Of a stretch of 5,574 nt of DNA, positions 1 to 5,557 are shown one piece after another. The notes under the pieces are model-generated. The model worked only from the letters and a program-made list of their open reading frames with translations. It had not been told where the DNA came from and did no database searches. Source of the DNA: Burkholderiaceae bacterium (GTDB lineage Bacteria; Pseudomonadota; Gammaproteobacteria; Burkholderiales; Burkholderiaceae); the NCBI GenBank assembly GCA_947374315.1, contig CANCBK010000097.1:1-5574 (forward strand), read 5' to 3'. A program made the position numbers and the translations under genes. The stretch's first letter is position 1. Each line of letters opens with the position of its first letter.

Positions 1-467
1 CGGGATACGCGAGCAACAAAGCTATCGTGTTCAGCGCCGCTCTCATTATTGGCGTTGCATTTCTCGCTCAACGCCACCAATATCATGAGCCCTCTAAAGC
101 GGTCTTCCCTGTGGAGGCCGTTGATTTCGCTCAAGGGCAGGGTATCACTGGACCCGTATTAAATTCTTACGAATTTGGTGGCTATCTAATTAGTCGAGGC
201 ATTCCGGTATTTATTGATGGAAGGGCGGATTTATATGATGAAAAAGTGTTGGGACCTTATTTAGATGCGGTAAGGGACGGCTCACCCACCGCCTTAGATG
301 CCATCATTCGGGAATATGGCATCACTTGGGTCTTGATTCGCCCTGATTCTCCTGCAAGAGTCTACTTTGATGCTCGGGCAAATTGGCAAAATAGGTATGA
401 AGATAAGTCAGCGCTTATTTTTACCTTAAAACCACCTTTACCAGCTCCGGGCAATTTGACTCAATAG
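1..467 (+). CDS. C-terminal part of a polytopic membrane protein, GT-C glycosyltransferase-like (5' end outside window)
   Basis: The reading frame is open from base 3 to the TAG at 465-467, so the gene starts upstream and only its last 154 codons are visible. A GTG at 27 is in frame but lies inside what looks like the last membrane helix (about bases 18-75), so it is not a credible start. After this helix comes a soluble tail of about 130 residues. It contains an N-S-Y-E-F-G-G-Y block (162-185) and an F-I-D-G-R-A-D-L-Y-D block (210-239), followed by a segment ending in W-Q-N-R-Y-E-D-K. From memory, this tail (N-x-Y-x-x-G-G-Y, then F-I-D-G-R-x-D) follows the membrane part of many uncharacterised bacterial proteins related to GT-C glycosyltransferases that use lipid-linked sugar donors. 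The catalytic loop would be in the missing N-terminal part, so the activity is inferred. It is followed after 8 bases by a lipoprotein gene. Confidence 0.7.
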   Translation, partial: GYASNKAIVFSAALIIGVAFLAQRHQYHEPSKAVFPVEAVDFAQGQGITGPVLNSYEFGGYLISRGIPVFIDGRADLYDEKVLGPYLDAVRDGSPTALDAIIREYGITWVLIRPDSPARVYFDARANWQNRYEDKSALIFTLKPPLPAPGNLTQ

Positions 468-475
468 CCGCATAA

Positions 476-973
476 ATGAAAATCTACCGCTCCTCCCGTT
501 TTTTGATTGCACTTTTATCGATGGTCAGCCTTTCTCTATGTGGGTGCGATGGTTGGAATCTCCCGCAGTATTGGTTATGTAGCGGATCTTCACAACAAGT
601 TGTTTTAAGTTCTGGCGGTGCTGTATTAGAAAAGTATGAGGGTAGGGATCCGCTCATGTTGGAGATCTGGGGGGATAAAGTGTATCAATTCTTGCAGGGC
701 AGCCTCAGCGGTACTTATGAGATTTGCAATCAAGATGAGGGGCTTAGTGCGACGCAAGCATTAATTCACTTTGAATTAACTGCGTGCGCAAATAGAAATA
801 AAAAACAGGTTTCAGTATTCTTGGAGCGCAGGGGTATTTTCAATCCCGCCACTGGCGAACTTGAAATCAAGGAGTCTCGCCAGCACGGTGATCAAGAGAT
901 TCGCAATGAAGGCCGCTATCAGTGCCGTAAAAAAGGGCGCACATTTAATTTCTTGGAATTTAATCATGTCTAA
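476..973 (+). CDS. predicted lipoprotein, uncharacterised, 165 aa
   Basis: I do not recognise the family. The N-terminus is a lipoprotein signal peptide: basic start (K2, R5, R8), hydrophobic core 9-21, and lipobox L21-C22-G23-C24, with C24 as the likely lipidated residue. Residue +2 is Asp (D25), which in Escherichia coli keeps lipoproteins in the inner membrane; whether that rule holds here is unknown. The mature part has no further membrane segment and contains four cysteines (C35, C84, C104, C150) that could form two disulfides in the periplasm. The alternating pattern of the middle and end suggests a small beta-rich domain. The ATG at 476 has no clear Shine-Dalgarno sequence but lies 8 bases after the previous stop, so reinitiation is plausible. 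The 3' end overlaps the next gene by 8 bases. Function cannot be assigned. Confidence 0.75.
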   Translation: MKIYRSSRFLIALLSMVSLSLCGCDGWNLPQYWLCSGSSQQVVLSSGGAVLEKYEGRDPLMLEIWGDKVYQFLQGSLSGTYEICNQDEGLSATQALIHFELTACANRNKKQVSVFLERRGIFNPATGELEIKESRQHGDQEIRNEGRYQCRKKGRTFNFLEFNHV

Positions 974-2237
974 GCGAGGCGTATCTCTACTGTGCTTTAT
1001 TGCGATTGCGATTAGCTTAGAGTTGCCGCTCATCCTCTCTTATATTTGGATGACAGGTGATTTTTCTGTGCATCGATTTAATGTATGGCCCATTACAGAG
1101 TGGTTGATTAATTATCAGGCAGGGTTTATTCGAAGGGGTCTTCCTGGAGAGATTTTGTTAAGATTTTTTGGGCATGGCAGTCTATTGAGGGCTCTATATT
1201 TCGGAATGTTCCTATCGTTTGCTCTATACATTGCCCTCTTCCTCTGGGTTTATTGGAAATCTGGGATTCGCAATGGCAGGGTATTGCTAGTAGCCATTTT
1301 GATTCAGGGAGGTATATTCCATATGGGTTTAAGCGCTGATTTTTATACGCGCAAAGAAAATGTATTCCTTATTTTTTTTGCGATTCAGTGCTTGCTCTAT
1401 ATGCAAATTCAATCTACCACTCAGGCGCGTGAAAAGTATTGGATTGCTTTATACGCTCTTCTACTCATTGTCGTATCTCCAGTATTGGTGTTGATGCATG
1501 AGGCGTATTTATTTTTAAGCTTTCCTATCTCCGCATTATTACTATGGGTGTTGATGTTGGAACGCCCACACTTTCGATATCTACGGTTTGTTTTCATTGC
1601 ATTGTGTGTTGAGGTGCCATTGACCTTCTTGATTTGCTCGCATTTTCACGGTGATGTTTTGATGAGTCAGGTAATCTGGGATTCTTTGCCTTTTGCGGAC
1701 CGATTATTAATATCTCCCGCGGCTCCATATTCTGCGTTTGGAGCGATTGGATCCTTGGGGTGGGATCTTGGTCAACATCTGACAACTTTGTATGGTGTGA
1801 TGAGTTCTGGCGGTATTTTTGTCTGGATATTCTTTGGTGCTGGCAATCTGTTTGTGCTCACATATATTTTTTCATCCCTACAGTCTGGGAGATTCGGGGG
1901 TGAGCAAACTCAATATTTCCGTTGGATTTTGATTGCCCTTTTGTTGCTGCTACCCATGTTTTTAATTGCTAGCGATTGGGGTAGGTGGATTGCCTCCATC
2001 AGCAACCAGATAATTTTGCTCATGTTCGCTTTTTGGAAGTCGGGGTTATCCCGAAGGCCCGAGGTAAATAGTCTTTGTTTGTTTTTCGGGAGGCGCGCCA
2101 CTCTGGGCGCCAGCTCAATAGCGTTTGGGCTATGCATCCTATATGAAATAAGCTTCAAGATGCCAGAATGCTGCGCTTATTACACCGATATTTACATGCC
2201 GATTGCAGTCTATTGGGACCTAGCGCTCAAGTTTTAA
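966..2237 (+). CDS. uncharacterised polytopic inner-membrane protein with NYxxGFxRRGLxG motif, 423 aa
   Basis: The protein is dominated by hydrophobic helices (about 8-11), starting near residues 6-28, 74-97, 105-122 and 133-147, with short charged loops. Notable polar motifs are N49-Y-Q-A-G-F-I-R-R-G-L-P-G61 after the first helix, D125-F-Y-T-R-K-E131, H178-E179 and D337-W-G-R-W341. From memory, this motif combination occurs in uncharacterised membrane proteins of surface-polysaccharide or glycan-related regions. Its overall form resembles GT-C transferases or Wzy-type polymerases, but I cannot name an activity. The ATG at 966 was chosen because it overlaps the upstream stop by 8 bases, has a weak GGAA 7 bases upstream, and gives a normal membrane-protein N-terminus. 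The frame can be extended to a TTG at 861, but that would add 35 basic residues lying inside the lipoprotein gene. The overlap suggests translational coupling with that lipoprotein. Confidence 0.8.
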   Translation: MSKRGVSLLCFIAIAISLELPLILSYIWMTGDFSVHRFNVWPITEWLINYQAGFIRRGLPGEILLRFFGHGSLLRALYFGMFLSFALYIALFLWVYWKSGIRNGRVLLVAILIQGGIFHMGLSADFYTRKENVFLIFFAIQCLLYMQIQSTTQAREKYWIALYALLLIVVSPVLVLMHEAYLFLSFPISALLLWVLMLERPHFRYLRFVFIALCVEVPLTFLICSHFHGDVLMSQVIWDSLPFADRLLISPAAPYSAFGAIGSLGWDLGQHLTTLYGVMSSGGIFVWIFFGAGNLFVLTYIFSSLQSGRFGGEQTQYFRWILIALLLLLPMFLIASDWGRWIASISNQIILLMFAFWKSGLSRRPEVNSLCLFFGRRATLGASSIAFGLCILYEISFKMPECCAYYTDIYMPIAVYWDLALKF

Positions 2238-2268
2238 TGCAATTCCTTCTTTTTTCTTTGTAGTTTTT

Positions 2269-2282
2269 TTGATCTAGATCAA
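2269..2282. promoter_or_regulatory. candidate FNR/Anr-type binding site (perfect 14-bp palindrome)
   Basis: The sequence TTGATCTAGATCAA is a perfect inverted repeat and matches the FNR consensus TTGAT-N4-ATCAA at every fixed position. It lies between the stop at 2237 and flp at 2379, with a run of seven T before it (2264-2270, partly inside the site) and six T after it (2283-2288). An oxygen-sensing regulator of the Crp/Fnr family is the natural candidate for binding. Its centre lies about 49 bases upstream of the start site predicted from the best -10 box. That is not one of the usual activator spacings (-41.5, -61.5), so activation or repression cannot be decided. As RNA it could also form a weak AT-rich 5-bp hairpin followed by T6, a poor terminator for the upstream genes. 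Confidence 0.55.
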
Positions 2283-2289
2283 TTTTTTA

Positions 2290-2318
2290 TTCCCATGCCA
2301 TATTTTTTGCGTTACGAT
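2290..2318 (+). promoter_or_regulatory. possible sigma70-type promoter of the flp operon
   Basis: TTCCCA (2290-2295) matches the -35 consensus in four of six positions. TACGAT (2313-2318) matches the -10 consensus in four of six, with a 17-base spacer. A start near 2325 would give a leader of about 54 bases before flp. The region is very AT-rich, and other -10-like hexamers exist (TATTTT at 2301, TAGATT at 2318), so the exact choice is uncertain. That some promoter lies in 2238-2378 is more certain, because this is the only sizeable gap before the abundant pilin. Confidence 0.3.
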
Positions 2319-2364
2319 AGATTATGTATTTATGGAATTAATAATTACTTAACAAAGTGTTTTA

Positions 2365-2371
2365 AAAGGAG
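2365..2371 (+). promoter_or_regulatory. strong ribosome binding site of flp
   Basis: AAAGGAG lies seven bases upstream of the ATG at 2379. It fixes that codon as the start, rather than the in-frame upstream ATG at 2295 or the internal ATG at 2400. It is one of only two strong Shine-Dalgarno sequences in the window, as expected for a highly made pilin. Confidence 0.85.
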
Positions 2372-2378
2372 CTGTGTT

Positions 2379-2561
2379 ATGGAAAATCAAGCAAATAAAA
2401 TGAAATCCTTCATTTCTAGTCTCGTTAAGAGTGAAGAGGGCGTTACCGCCATTGAATATGCCTTAATTGCCGCCGGTATTGCTGTGGCTATTGCGGTGAT
2501 CGTGGGTACTTTGGGTAACTCTGTATCTAGCGTATTCCAGTCAGTTGTTAATAAGCTTTAA
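2379..2561 (+). CDS. flp: Flp-family type IVb major prepilin, 60 aa
   Basis: This is the structural subunit of the Tad/Flp pilus, used for adhesion, surface colonisation and biofilm. The 21-residue leader is basic (K7, K9, K17) and ends in S18-E19-E20-G21. Cleavage after G21 would give a mature pilin of 39 residues starting V-T-A-I-E-Y, with the diagnostic Glu at +5 and Tyr at +6 of the Flp motif. The hydrophobic helix L29-V42 follows, then a short polar tail rich in Ser and Asn (G43-L60). The size is typical: Flp pilins are much shorter than type IVa pilins. The start is set by the AAAGGAG site; starting at 2295 would add 28 residues in front of the leader, out of keeping with the family. 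The processing enzyme TadV is encoded next. A strong hairpin directly follows the gene and may favour pilin expression over the distal genes. There is only one pilin gene in this window. Confidence 0.95.
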   Translation: MENQANKMKSFISSLVKSEEGVTAIEYALIAAGIAVAIAVIVGTLGNSVSSVFQSVVNKL

Positions 2562-2570
2562 TAATTGAAG

Positions 2571-2603
2571 TTGCTGGCACCCAAATAATTTGGCTGCCAG
2601 CAA
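2571..2603 (+). promoter_or_regulatory. strong intercistronic hairpin after flp
   Basis: TTGCTGGCA (2571-2579) pairs perfectly with TGCCAGCAA (2595-2603). Inside it, CCAAA (2581-2585) pairs with TTTGG (2589-2593) around a TAA loop, with a single C-C mismatch (2580/2594) between the two stems. The hairpin starts ten bases after the flp stop codon. It is not followed by a T tract, so it is not a standard intrinsic terminator. A role as 3' stabiliser of the pilin message, processing site or partial attenuator would explain high pilin and low assembly-protein levels; that role is inferred. Confidence 0.65.
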
Positions 2604-2616
2604 TGTAGATTCTGGG

Positions 2617-2636
2617 CGCATCAAGTGGAAGATGCG
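2617..2636 (+). promoter_or_regulatory. second, smaller hairpin in the flp-tadV gap
   Basis: CGCATC (2617-2622) pairs with GATGCG (2631-2636) around an eight-base loop. The following ATTCTTGTAT is only moderately T-rich. It begins 13 bases after the larger hairpin. It may act with it as an attenuator or may be chance; a 6-bp stem alone is weak evidence. The rest of 2637-2699 shows only a diffuse purine-rich stretch before tadV. Confidence 0.3.
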
Positions 2637-2699
2637 ATTCTTGTATATTGGCTTGCTCTTTGAATGATGCTCGAAGAGGTAGGCGGAAAGTAAAAGTGT

Positions 2700-3164
2700 A
2701 TGTCTGCAACTTTTCCGTTTTTGGCTGTGATGTCTCTCGCCACGATATTGGATTTCGCAACTAAGCGAATCTCCAATTACCTAATACTCTTAGGCCTATC
2801 CGCCGGCCTAGCTCTCTCCTACATCAACGCCGGGCCGACTGGATTGCTGGACTCAGCCTATGGCGCGCTTCTTGGACTATTTCTCTTTATCTACCCTTAC
2901 ATTAAGTCTTTGATGGGGGCGGGTGATGTCAAATTGATGGCCGTTGCGGGTTCTTTTTTGGGGCCATATTCTGTATTGATGGCGGCTTTGTATGCTTCCA
3001 TTATTGGCGGCTTGCTTGTCTTGGCCTATTTGATTTACAAAGGCCTCTTATTTGATTCGCTTAACAGAGCTTTTAGGTTTAAGTTTAGTAGCAATCGCAT
3101 TCCCTACGCCTTCGCCATTTCCCTTGGGGCTTGCTTAGCCCTCATAAACCCCACTCTTTTATAA
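2700..3164 (+). CDS. tadV: Prepilin peptidase TadV/CpaA (A24 family), 154 aa
   Basis: This is an inner-membrane aspartic protease that removes the leader of Flp prepilin and probably of the TadE/TadF pseudopilins. The protein is almost entirely hydrophobic helices. The two expected catalytic aspartates are visible: D18 in I-L-D-F-A-T-K-R-I-S-N, just after the first helix, and D76 in the G73-A-G-D-V-K-L79 (GxGD) motif. R132-I-P-Y-A-F-A near the end matches the conserved C-terminal R/K-x-P-Y-x block. The length fits the short TadV/CpaA subgroup, which lacks the N-terminal methylase domain of PilD. The ATG at 2700 gives a normal first helix; the ribosome binding site is only weak (purine-rich 2674-2690). 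It is separated from flp by a 138-base gap containing hairpins, but only two bases separate its stop from the next start, so it is translated as part of the assembly gene cluster. Confidence 0.93.
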   Translation: MSATFPFLAVMSLATILDFATKRISNYLILLGLSAGLALSYINAGPTGLLDSAYGALLGLFLFIYPYIKSLMGAGDVKLMAVAGSFLGPYSVLMAALYASIIGGLLVLAYLIYKGLLFDSLNRAFRFKFSSNRIPYAFAISLGACLALINPTLL

Positions 3165-3166
3165 AC

Positions 3167-3910
3167 ATGCAAAACAGACGCATTCTTTTATCTCTTATAG
3201 TTGCTTCAGTCGTTGGGCTGCTGGCACTGTTTATTGCCTCATTTGTTGTTAAAGATGAAGAGGCGATTAAGGCATCGATGGTGGTTGCGGCTTCGGAAAA
3301 CATTCCGATGGGAACGACTATTTCCGCTAGTCAATTGAAATTGATTAAGTTGCCTGGTGACGCATTGCCGGGCGGCATTACCCACACGATCGAGGAATTA
3401 ATTGGTCGAATTCCCAAGGGTGATATTAAGGCTGGAGAGGTCATTTTTGAGCGCATGATGTACTCGGCAACATCTTCTTCCGGTCTTGCCTTTGCTATCT
3501 CTGCTGGCAAGCGGGCAATGTCCATGAATGTGAATGAGGTCTCTGATGTGGCGGGATTCGTAATGCCGGGATCTTATGTCGACGTTCTGTTTAGTAGTAA
3601 GGATGAAACTGGTCGATTTAACTCCAGAATTATTATGCAGCGCGTACTGGTTCTCGCTGTAGCGCAGGATCGTGTTGCTGCAGATGAAGCAAAGCCACGC
3701 ATAGTGAGCTCCGTTACTTTAGAAGTGACTCCACAGCAGGCCGAGGTATTGGACGCTGCACGAATGGCGGGAAATTTATCACTTGTTTTGCGTAATCAAA
3801 CCGAGGGCTCCGTCCCTGGTGAGGCAACTCAAACCCATACCTCTAGTGAAAATGGGGTTGAGGTAATTCGCGGTACATCTGTGCGTATGGAATCTGGATT
3901 GGGTCGTTAA
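3167..3910 (+). CDS. cpaB: Flp pilus assembly protein CpaB/RcpC, 247 aa
   Basis: This is a periplasmic, inner-membrane-anchored component of the Tad apparatus, thought to support the secretin or pilus passage through the periplasm. One N-terminal helix (about 6-28) follows Q-N-R-R. A SAF-type domain spans about 38-98, with the typical V-V-A-A-S-E-N-I-P-M-G-T start and an A-G-E-V-I-F-E-R end. The CpaB/RcpC domain covers about 105-225, including G-L-A-F-A-I-S-A-G-K-R-A-M-S, the P134-G-S-Y-V-D-V140 block, and the V-T-P-Q-Q-A-E-V-L segment. The C-terminal tail is polar and ends with a V-E-V-I-R-G-T block. The ATG at 3167 was chosen because it is two bases after the tadV stop and starts directly before the membrane anchor. 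A TTG at 3131 in the same frame lies inside tadV and is less likely. No Shine-Dalgarno is visible, so translation probably depends on coupling. The length is slightly short but normal for the family. Confidence 0.93.
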   Translation: MQNRRILLSLIVASVVGLLALFIASFVVKDEEAIKASMVVAASENIPMGTTISASQLKLIKLPGDALPGGITHTIEELIGRIPKGDIKAGEVIFERMMYSATSSSGLAFAISAGKRAMSMNVNEVSDVAGFVMPGSYVDVLFSSKDETGRFNSRIIMQRVLVLAVAQDRVAADEAKPRIVSSVTLEVTPQQAEVLDAARMAGNLSLVLRNQTEGSVPGEATQTHTSSENGVEVIRGTSVRMESGLGR

Positions 3911-3911
3911 T

Positions 3912-5243
3912 ATGAAAATTTTTAATAAAGCTGGCGTTTGGACTAGTCTCATCACATTTAGCTGGATGTTGTTAGCCCCCAATTTTTTGTTTGCCGCTGA
4001 AGCGGTGGTCTCTAAAGAGGTGGGCAAGGTTTCCAGTATTGAGATTTCGCTTGGTAAATCACGCCTTTATAAGTACGCAGACCCGATTAATAGAATTTCA
4101 GTGGGTGATGCCGCTATCGCCGATGTGATGGTGGTTAGTCCCAATCAGATTTACCTGCTTGGTAAGAAGGTAGGCTCTACCAATGTATTTATGTGGCATG
4201 CTAATGGAAATCTCTCTACCTTAGATGTTGCGGTTGGTGTTGATGCTGGCGCACTTCAGAGCTTATTGGGAAAATTAATTCCTGGTGAGAAAAAAATCCG
4301 CGCATCTTCGGCAGGAGAGTCTCTAGTTTTGAGTGGCCAAGTTTCTGATTCTATGAAGGTGCAGCAAGCCATTCAAATCGCTCAGGAGTACACCGGCAAA
4401 AAAGTTCTCAATATGATGACCACCGATCATCTTCCGCAGGTATTAATTGAGGTCAAAATTGCTGAAATTGATAAAGCTGTTGCCGACTCCCTAGGTGTGC
4501 AAGTGCAGGGCTCGAACTTTACTTTCAATATGCTGAACGGCGCTACCGCCCCTTTAGGCTTTGCTGCTAATGCTGCTGGTACGGTGGGAACCACCAATGC
4601 TTGGCTTCAAGCCCAAATTAACAGCGGTTTGATTAAGATTTTGGCTGAACCCAACATTATGGCAATCAGCGGACAGGAGGGAGAGTTCCTCTCTGGCGGA
4701 ATTGTGTTTTTACCGGTTCCTCAGTCAAGTGGCACGGGCGGTTCGGTTATCACTCTGCAACCTCAAAACTATGGAGTGGGTGTTAAATTCACTCCAACTG
4801 TTTTATCTGAAGGCCGCATCAATCTAAAGGTAAGTCCGCAAGTTTCTGAGGTACAAACCCAAGGCATCACGGTAAGCGCTGGAGGCTCAACCTCTGTGCT
4901 ACCTTCAATTACTACGCGTCAAGCCTCTACTACAGTTCAGCTTTATGACGGTCAAAGTTTTGCTATTGGCGGATTAATTAAAAATAACGTAGCTGAGGTG
5001 ATTAGCGCATTCCCTGGTTTGGCAAATTTACCCGTATTAGGAGCGCTATTTAGGAGTGCGTCTTTTAAGGCAGACCGTAGCGAGTTATTGATTGTGGTGA
5101 CCCCACATATCGTTCAGCCGGTCGCCAATAAGGTGACATTGCCTACTGATAAATACATCCCCCCAACTCAAGCTGAGTTCTTTGTAAACGGCAAGTTGGA
5201 AGGCTCAAGGCCAGAAAATATTACTGATGGGGCTGCCAAATGA
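3912..5243 (+). CDS. rcpA: Outer-membrane secretin RcpA/CpaC of the Tad pilus, 443 aa
   Basis: It forms the outer-membrane ring through which the Flp pilus leaves the cell. The signal peptide has a basic start (K2, K6) and hydrophobic core 9-27, and probably ends at A28 or A29. The pilus-secretin N-terminal domain spans about 40-110 (R-I-S-V-G-D-A-A-I-A-D-V and L-L-G-K-K-V-G-S-T-N). A BON-like domain covers about 111-171. The secretin part begins at L174-P-Q-V-L-I-E-V and contains L244-A-E-P-N, S253-G-Q-E-G-E-F-L-S-G-G263 and V289-G-V-K-F-T-P-T-V297. It continues through L-P-V-L-G-A-L-F-R-S (373-382) to the E391-L-L-I-V-V-T-P-H399 closing strand. A short tail follows. It lacks the extra periplasmic N-domains of type II secretins, as usual for Tad. 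The start is one base after the cpaB stop, with a weak ribosome site. The stop overlaps the next start (ATGA). There is no lipobox, so a separate pilot lipoprotein may be needed. Confidence 0.95.
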   Translation: MKIFNKAGVWTSLITFSWMLLAPNFLFAAEAVVSKEVGKVSSIEISLGKSRLYKYADPINRISVGDAAIADVMVVSPNQIYLLGKKVGSTNVFMWHANGNLSTLDVAVGVDAGALQSLLGKLIPGEKKIRASSAGESLVLSGQVSDSMKVQQAIQIAQEYTGKKVLNMMTTDHLPQVLIEVKIAEIDKAVADSLGVQVQGSNFTFNMLNGATAPLGFAANAAGTVGTTNAWLQAQINSGLIKILAEPNIMAISGQEGEFLSGGIVFLPVPQSSGTGGSVITLQPQNYGVGVKFTPTVLSEGRINLKVSPQVSEVQTQGITVSAGGSTSVLPSITTRQASTTVQLYDGQSFAIGGLIKNNVAEVISAFPGLANLPVLGALFRSASFKADRSELLIVVTPHIVQPVANKVTLPTDKYIPPTQAEFFVNGKLEGSRPENITDGAAK

Positions 5244-5557
5244 TGAAACTGAACTTTGGGTATAAATCGATGTTGAAGGCGTTTACTAGTTCTGTACTTA
5301 TTATGGGACTCTCTGCGTGCCAATCTACTTGGGATACGTCCCCAGATTTCGGCGGGACCGTGAATGATGCAGTGCAGTCTCAGCGAGTCAATCCAAATGC
5401 ACCAATTGGAAATCAAAAAGTTACCACTGGATTAGATGGTGGTGCAGCAAAGGGTGCTATTGATAACTATCAAAAGTCTTTCGAAGTAAGAACACCAACC
5501 AGTAGTGGCACATACCCAACGGGCGCTACGATGGGCACTTCTTCAGGAGGTCGATAA
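5240..5557 (+). CDS. Small Tad-locus lipoprotein, 105 aa, uncharacterised
   Basis: The signal peptide has a lipobox L24-S25-A26-C27, and C27 is followed by Gln at +2, compatible with outer-membrane sorting. The mature protein is about 79 residues, polar and without membrane segments. It contains D-F-G-G-T-V-N-D-A-V-Q-S-Q-R-V-N-P-N-A, then a G-L-D-G-G-A-A-K-G-A-I-D-N-Y-Q-K-S-F segment, and a low-complexity Ser/Thr/Gly-rich tail (about 87-105). From memory, similar small lipoproteins (F-G-x-x-V...Q...N-P-x-A, then G-x-D-G...Y-x-x-S-F) sit after the secretin gene in betaproteobacterial Tad loci; I know of no assigned function. Position and predicted localisation make it a candidate pilotin or outer-membrane partner of RcpA, in the place where other Tad loci have RcpB/CpaD, to which I see no clear similarity. 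The start overlaps the secretin stop by four bases; a second ATG at 5243 is an equally possible start and changes only one residue. Confidence 0.85.
   Translation: MMKLNFGYKSMLKAFTSSVLIMGLSACQSTWDTSPDFGGTVNDAVQSQRVNPNAPIGNQKVTTGLDGGAAKGAIDNYQKSFEVRTPTSSGTYPTGATMGTSSGGR
5545..5550 (+). promoter_or_regulatory. consensus ribosome binding site of the downstream gene
   Basis: A perfect AGGAGG lies seven bases before the ATG at 5558, inside the last codons of the lipoprotein gene. It makes independent and efficient initiation of the next gene likely, unlike the preceding assembly genes, which start without clear sites. Confidence 0.8.

Noticed and set aside
861..965. N-terminal extension of the polytopic membrane protein from a TTG at 861.
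   Set aside because: It would place 35 basic residues in front of the first helix and lies entirely inside the lipoprotein gene. The ATG at 966 gives a normal overlap and start.
2264..2288. The palindrome flanked by T runs read as an intrinsic terminator for the upstream genes.
   Set aside because: The stem is only 5 AT-rich base pairs around CTAG, too weak for termination. The full match to the FNR consensus explains the symmetry better, though some termination cannot be excluded.
2296..2310. A sigma54-like -24/-12 element (TGCCAT-N5-TTGC) with correct spacing upstream of flp.
   Set aside because: The invariant GG of the -24 element reads GC. The AT-rich surroundings make chance matches to the TTGC part easy, and I see no enhancer-type site.
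2548..2760. A minus-strand open frame of 70 codons covering the flp-tadV gap.
   Set aside because: It has no recognisable domain, overlaps both flanking genes, and its base pattern is explained by the hairpins and the gene on the other strand.
3779..4027. Minus-strand open frames of about 60-80 codons inside cpaB, rcpA and the other pilus genes.
   Set aside because: They are shadows of well-supported + strand genes and have no start signals or protein features of their own.
4677..4724. The secretin shows G-G-I-V-F-L-P-V-P where many secretins have G-G-E-F-P-I-P-V.
   Set aside because: Variation at this position occurs among Tad secretins, as I recall, and all other secretin landmarks are intact, so it is not evidence of a defect.
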